DNA from: Candidatus Dormiibacterota bacterium
Lineage (GTDB): Bacteria > Chloroflexota > Dormibacteria > Aeolococcales > Aeolococcaceae
Length of the DNA stretch: 14,459 nucleotides
NCBI GenBank assembly: GCA_019234035.1
Contig: JAFALX010000067.1
Coordinates: 1 to 14,459, forward strand
Direction of reading: 5' to 3'
In this document: positions 13,260 to 14,459 of the stretch, one piece after another
How positions within the stretch are numbered: the stretch's first letter is position 1
Layout of the letters: each line of letters starts with the position of its first letter
Made by a program: the position numbers and the translations under genes
Notes under the pieces: model-generated
The model's input: only the letters and a program-made list of their open reading frames with translations
Database searches by the model: none
What the model was told of the DNA's origin: nothing

Positions 13260-14459
13260 ATGGTTGGGACTGAGGCACCCGTTCGCACACAAACAGCGAC
13301 CGGAATAAAGACTGGTGAGCTGCTCGTTGAGCCCGTAAATCGTGTCGGTGGCGGTCTGTCCATGGACGTCCGCATCGACTCCTCCGGCAAATACGCGGAT
13401 GCGCGGCTCGCTGCCGATCGCTATCGCGGTTACGAGGAGATCCTCCGGGGCCGTGACATGCGTGACGCCGTGTTCGTCTCGAGTCGCGTCTGCGGGTATC
13501 ACGGCGGCCAGCACGCGATCGCATCCGTGCAGGCGGTCGAGATGGCGATCGACCTTCCGCCCACGCCGATGGCGGTGGGGCTGCGCAATCTCGGGCTGTG
13601 CGCGGAGATGGTGCACGCAGAGGCGGCGCATCTCGTTCTTCTCGCGGCACCGGACTTCTCGCGCCAGCTCGTCGGCGAGCACTATCCCGACCTCCTGTCG
13701 ATGGCCATGCGCGCGCCTGCGGAGCACGTCGAGCTGCACGGCTACCCGACCATCGGCGACATCATGGGCTCGCTCGATCCCATCACGGGCCGCTGGTACA
13801 AGGACGCCTTCGATGTTGCGCGCATCCCGTACGAGATGTACGCGGTCATCCACGGCAAGTACCCTCACCCGCAGACCATTGTTCCGGGCGGTGTCGGCTC
13901 ATACATGTCGCAGACCGCGGTCAGCAAGATCCAGGACTATGCGGTGCGTCTGCTGTCGCTGGTCGATCCTGCAAAGCGCATCGCAACGATGATCATCGAC
14001 CTGCTCGACTGGCTCGCATCGATCCCCGGACTGAGCGACATCGGCAGGGGTCCTGCGAACTTCATCGACTCGGGAATGTGGGACGACCCCGAGCCATACG
14101 ATCACACGTGGGAAGGCCTGAGCCTGCGCAGCAAGATGCGCTGGGCAGCACCGGGTGTGGTCATCAACGGGCAGCTCGTGACGGGAGACCTCGCCGAGGT
14201 CGCCGCCGGTGTCGAAGAGACCGTGCAGAACTCGTTCTTCGACGATTTGGGCAGTCCCGTGCAGGGGGCGCCGTACCCAGCACTGCGCCGCGCACCGCGG
14301 CCGCAGGCGATCAACTGGAACGGCAAGTACTCGTGGTGCACCAGCGCCCGCTGGCGCGGCCAGACCGTTGAGACCGGTCCGGGTGCCCGTCTGTGGACGA
14401 CAGCCCTTCGTGGCACCATGCCGCGTCCGAATCCGTTCCTCGGAGCGCAGAACGGCACC
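13260..14459 (+). CDS. [NiFe]-hydrogenase large subunit, group-1h-like, partial, with variant CxxH N-terminal motif
   Basis: The first 400 residues are present; the C-terminus, with the second metal-binding motif, lies outside the window. The order follows the large subunit of high-affinity group 1h enzymes as I recall them: L-V-E-P-V-N-R-V-G-G (22-31), YRGYEEILRGRDMRDA, the L1 motif SSRVCGYHGGQHAIAS (C78, H81, H85), GYPTIGDIMGSLDPITGRWY, a HP.T..PGGVG segment, APGVVINGQLVTGDL and YSW..S.RW. The usual L1 motif is R-I-C-G-x-C-x-x-x-H. Here the second Cys, normally a Ni-Fe bridging ligand, is replaced by His81. The Glu of the common R-I-E-G motif is Gly. Oxidation of H2 at the Ni-Fe site is the family role; activity is uncertain because of the ligand change. 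No small subunit gene precedes it. Confidence 0.85.
   Translation, partial: MVGTEAPVRTQTATGIKTGELLVEPVNRVGGGLSMDVRIDSSGKYADARLAADRYRGYEEILRGRDMRDAVFVSSRVCGYHGGQHAIASVQAVEMAIDLPPTPMAVGLRNLGLCAEMVHAEAAHLVLLAAPDFSRQLVGEHYPDLLSMAMRAPAEHVELHGYPTIGDIMGSLDPITGRWYKDAFDVARIPYEMYAVIHGKYPHPQTIVPGGVGSYMSQTAVSKIQDYAVRLLSLVDPAKRIATMIIDLLDWLASIPGLSDIGRGPANFIDSGMWDDPEPYDHTWEGLSLRSKMRWAAPGVVINGQLVTGDLAEVAAGVEETVQNSFFDDLGSPVQGAPYPALRRAPRPQAINWNGKYSWCTSARWRGQTVETGPGARLWTTALRGTMPRPNPFLGAQNGT

Noticed and set aside
1..14459. tRNA, rRNA, CRISPR array, transposase or phage genes
   Set aside because: None was seen on either strand: no repeat-spacer pattern, no transposase motif and no cloverleaf-like sequence noticed by eye.

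Overview
The window comes from a GC-rich bacterial genome with tightly packed genes, ATGA-type overlaps and both Shine-Dalgarno-led and apparently leaderless starts. This fits an actinobacterial, Dormibacterota-like or related terrestrial lineage. The host cannot be fixed from sequence reading alone, because there is no rRNA, tRNA or phylogenetic marker here.

Left part, minus strand (1 to 8756). Nine genes run in one direction. Reading with transcription from 8756, they are: two CooC/ParA-like P-loop ATPases; an AhpD-like peroxidase-related protein with an in-frame UGA at the second cysteine of its CxxC site; a probable lipoprotein alpha/beta hydrolase; a MetE-C-like zinc methyltransferase; an MFS transporter; a DM13-domain exported protein; an RnfD/NqrB-like membrane protein; and a membrane-anchored BNR-repeat protein cut by the window edge. 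The last three overlap or abut and form a likely electron-transfer or envelope operon.

Right part, mainly plus strand (8828 to 14459). It begins with a third CooC-like ATPase, broken by a TGA at codon 112 exactly where its paralogue at 10338 has the first Cys of its CNC metal-binding motif. Then come a small four-helix membrane protein on the opposite strand, the intact CNC paralogue, a fifth CooC-like ATPase with a CPCC motif, a PadR-type regulator, and a small winged-helix-like protein with a Cys/His-rich tail. After a 455-bp intergenic region comes the N-terminal 400 residues of a group-1h-like [NiFe]-hydrogenase large subunit.

Main interpretation. Both interrupted genes have TGA precisely at a functional cysteine, keep full coding potential and family motifs on both sides, and have a stem-loop with a G-containing apical loop 21 to 25 nt after the TGA. 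Ordinary TGA stops are used throughout the window, so UGA is not globally reassigned. The best reading is that both are selenoproteins: an AhpD-like CxxU protein and, more surprisingly, a CooC-like nickel-handling ATPase with a Sec-x-Cys metal site. The five ATPases form a graded series at this site (no Cys, one Cys, UNC, CNC, CPCC). They sit beside a hydrogenase large subunit whose N-terminal nickel-ligand motif reads CxxH instead of CxxC. Together this suggests an unusual nickel-enzyme maturation locus. That functional link is inference from gene order.
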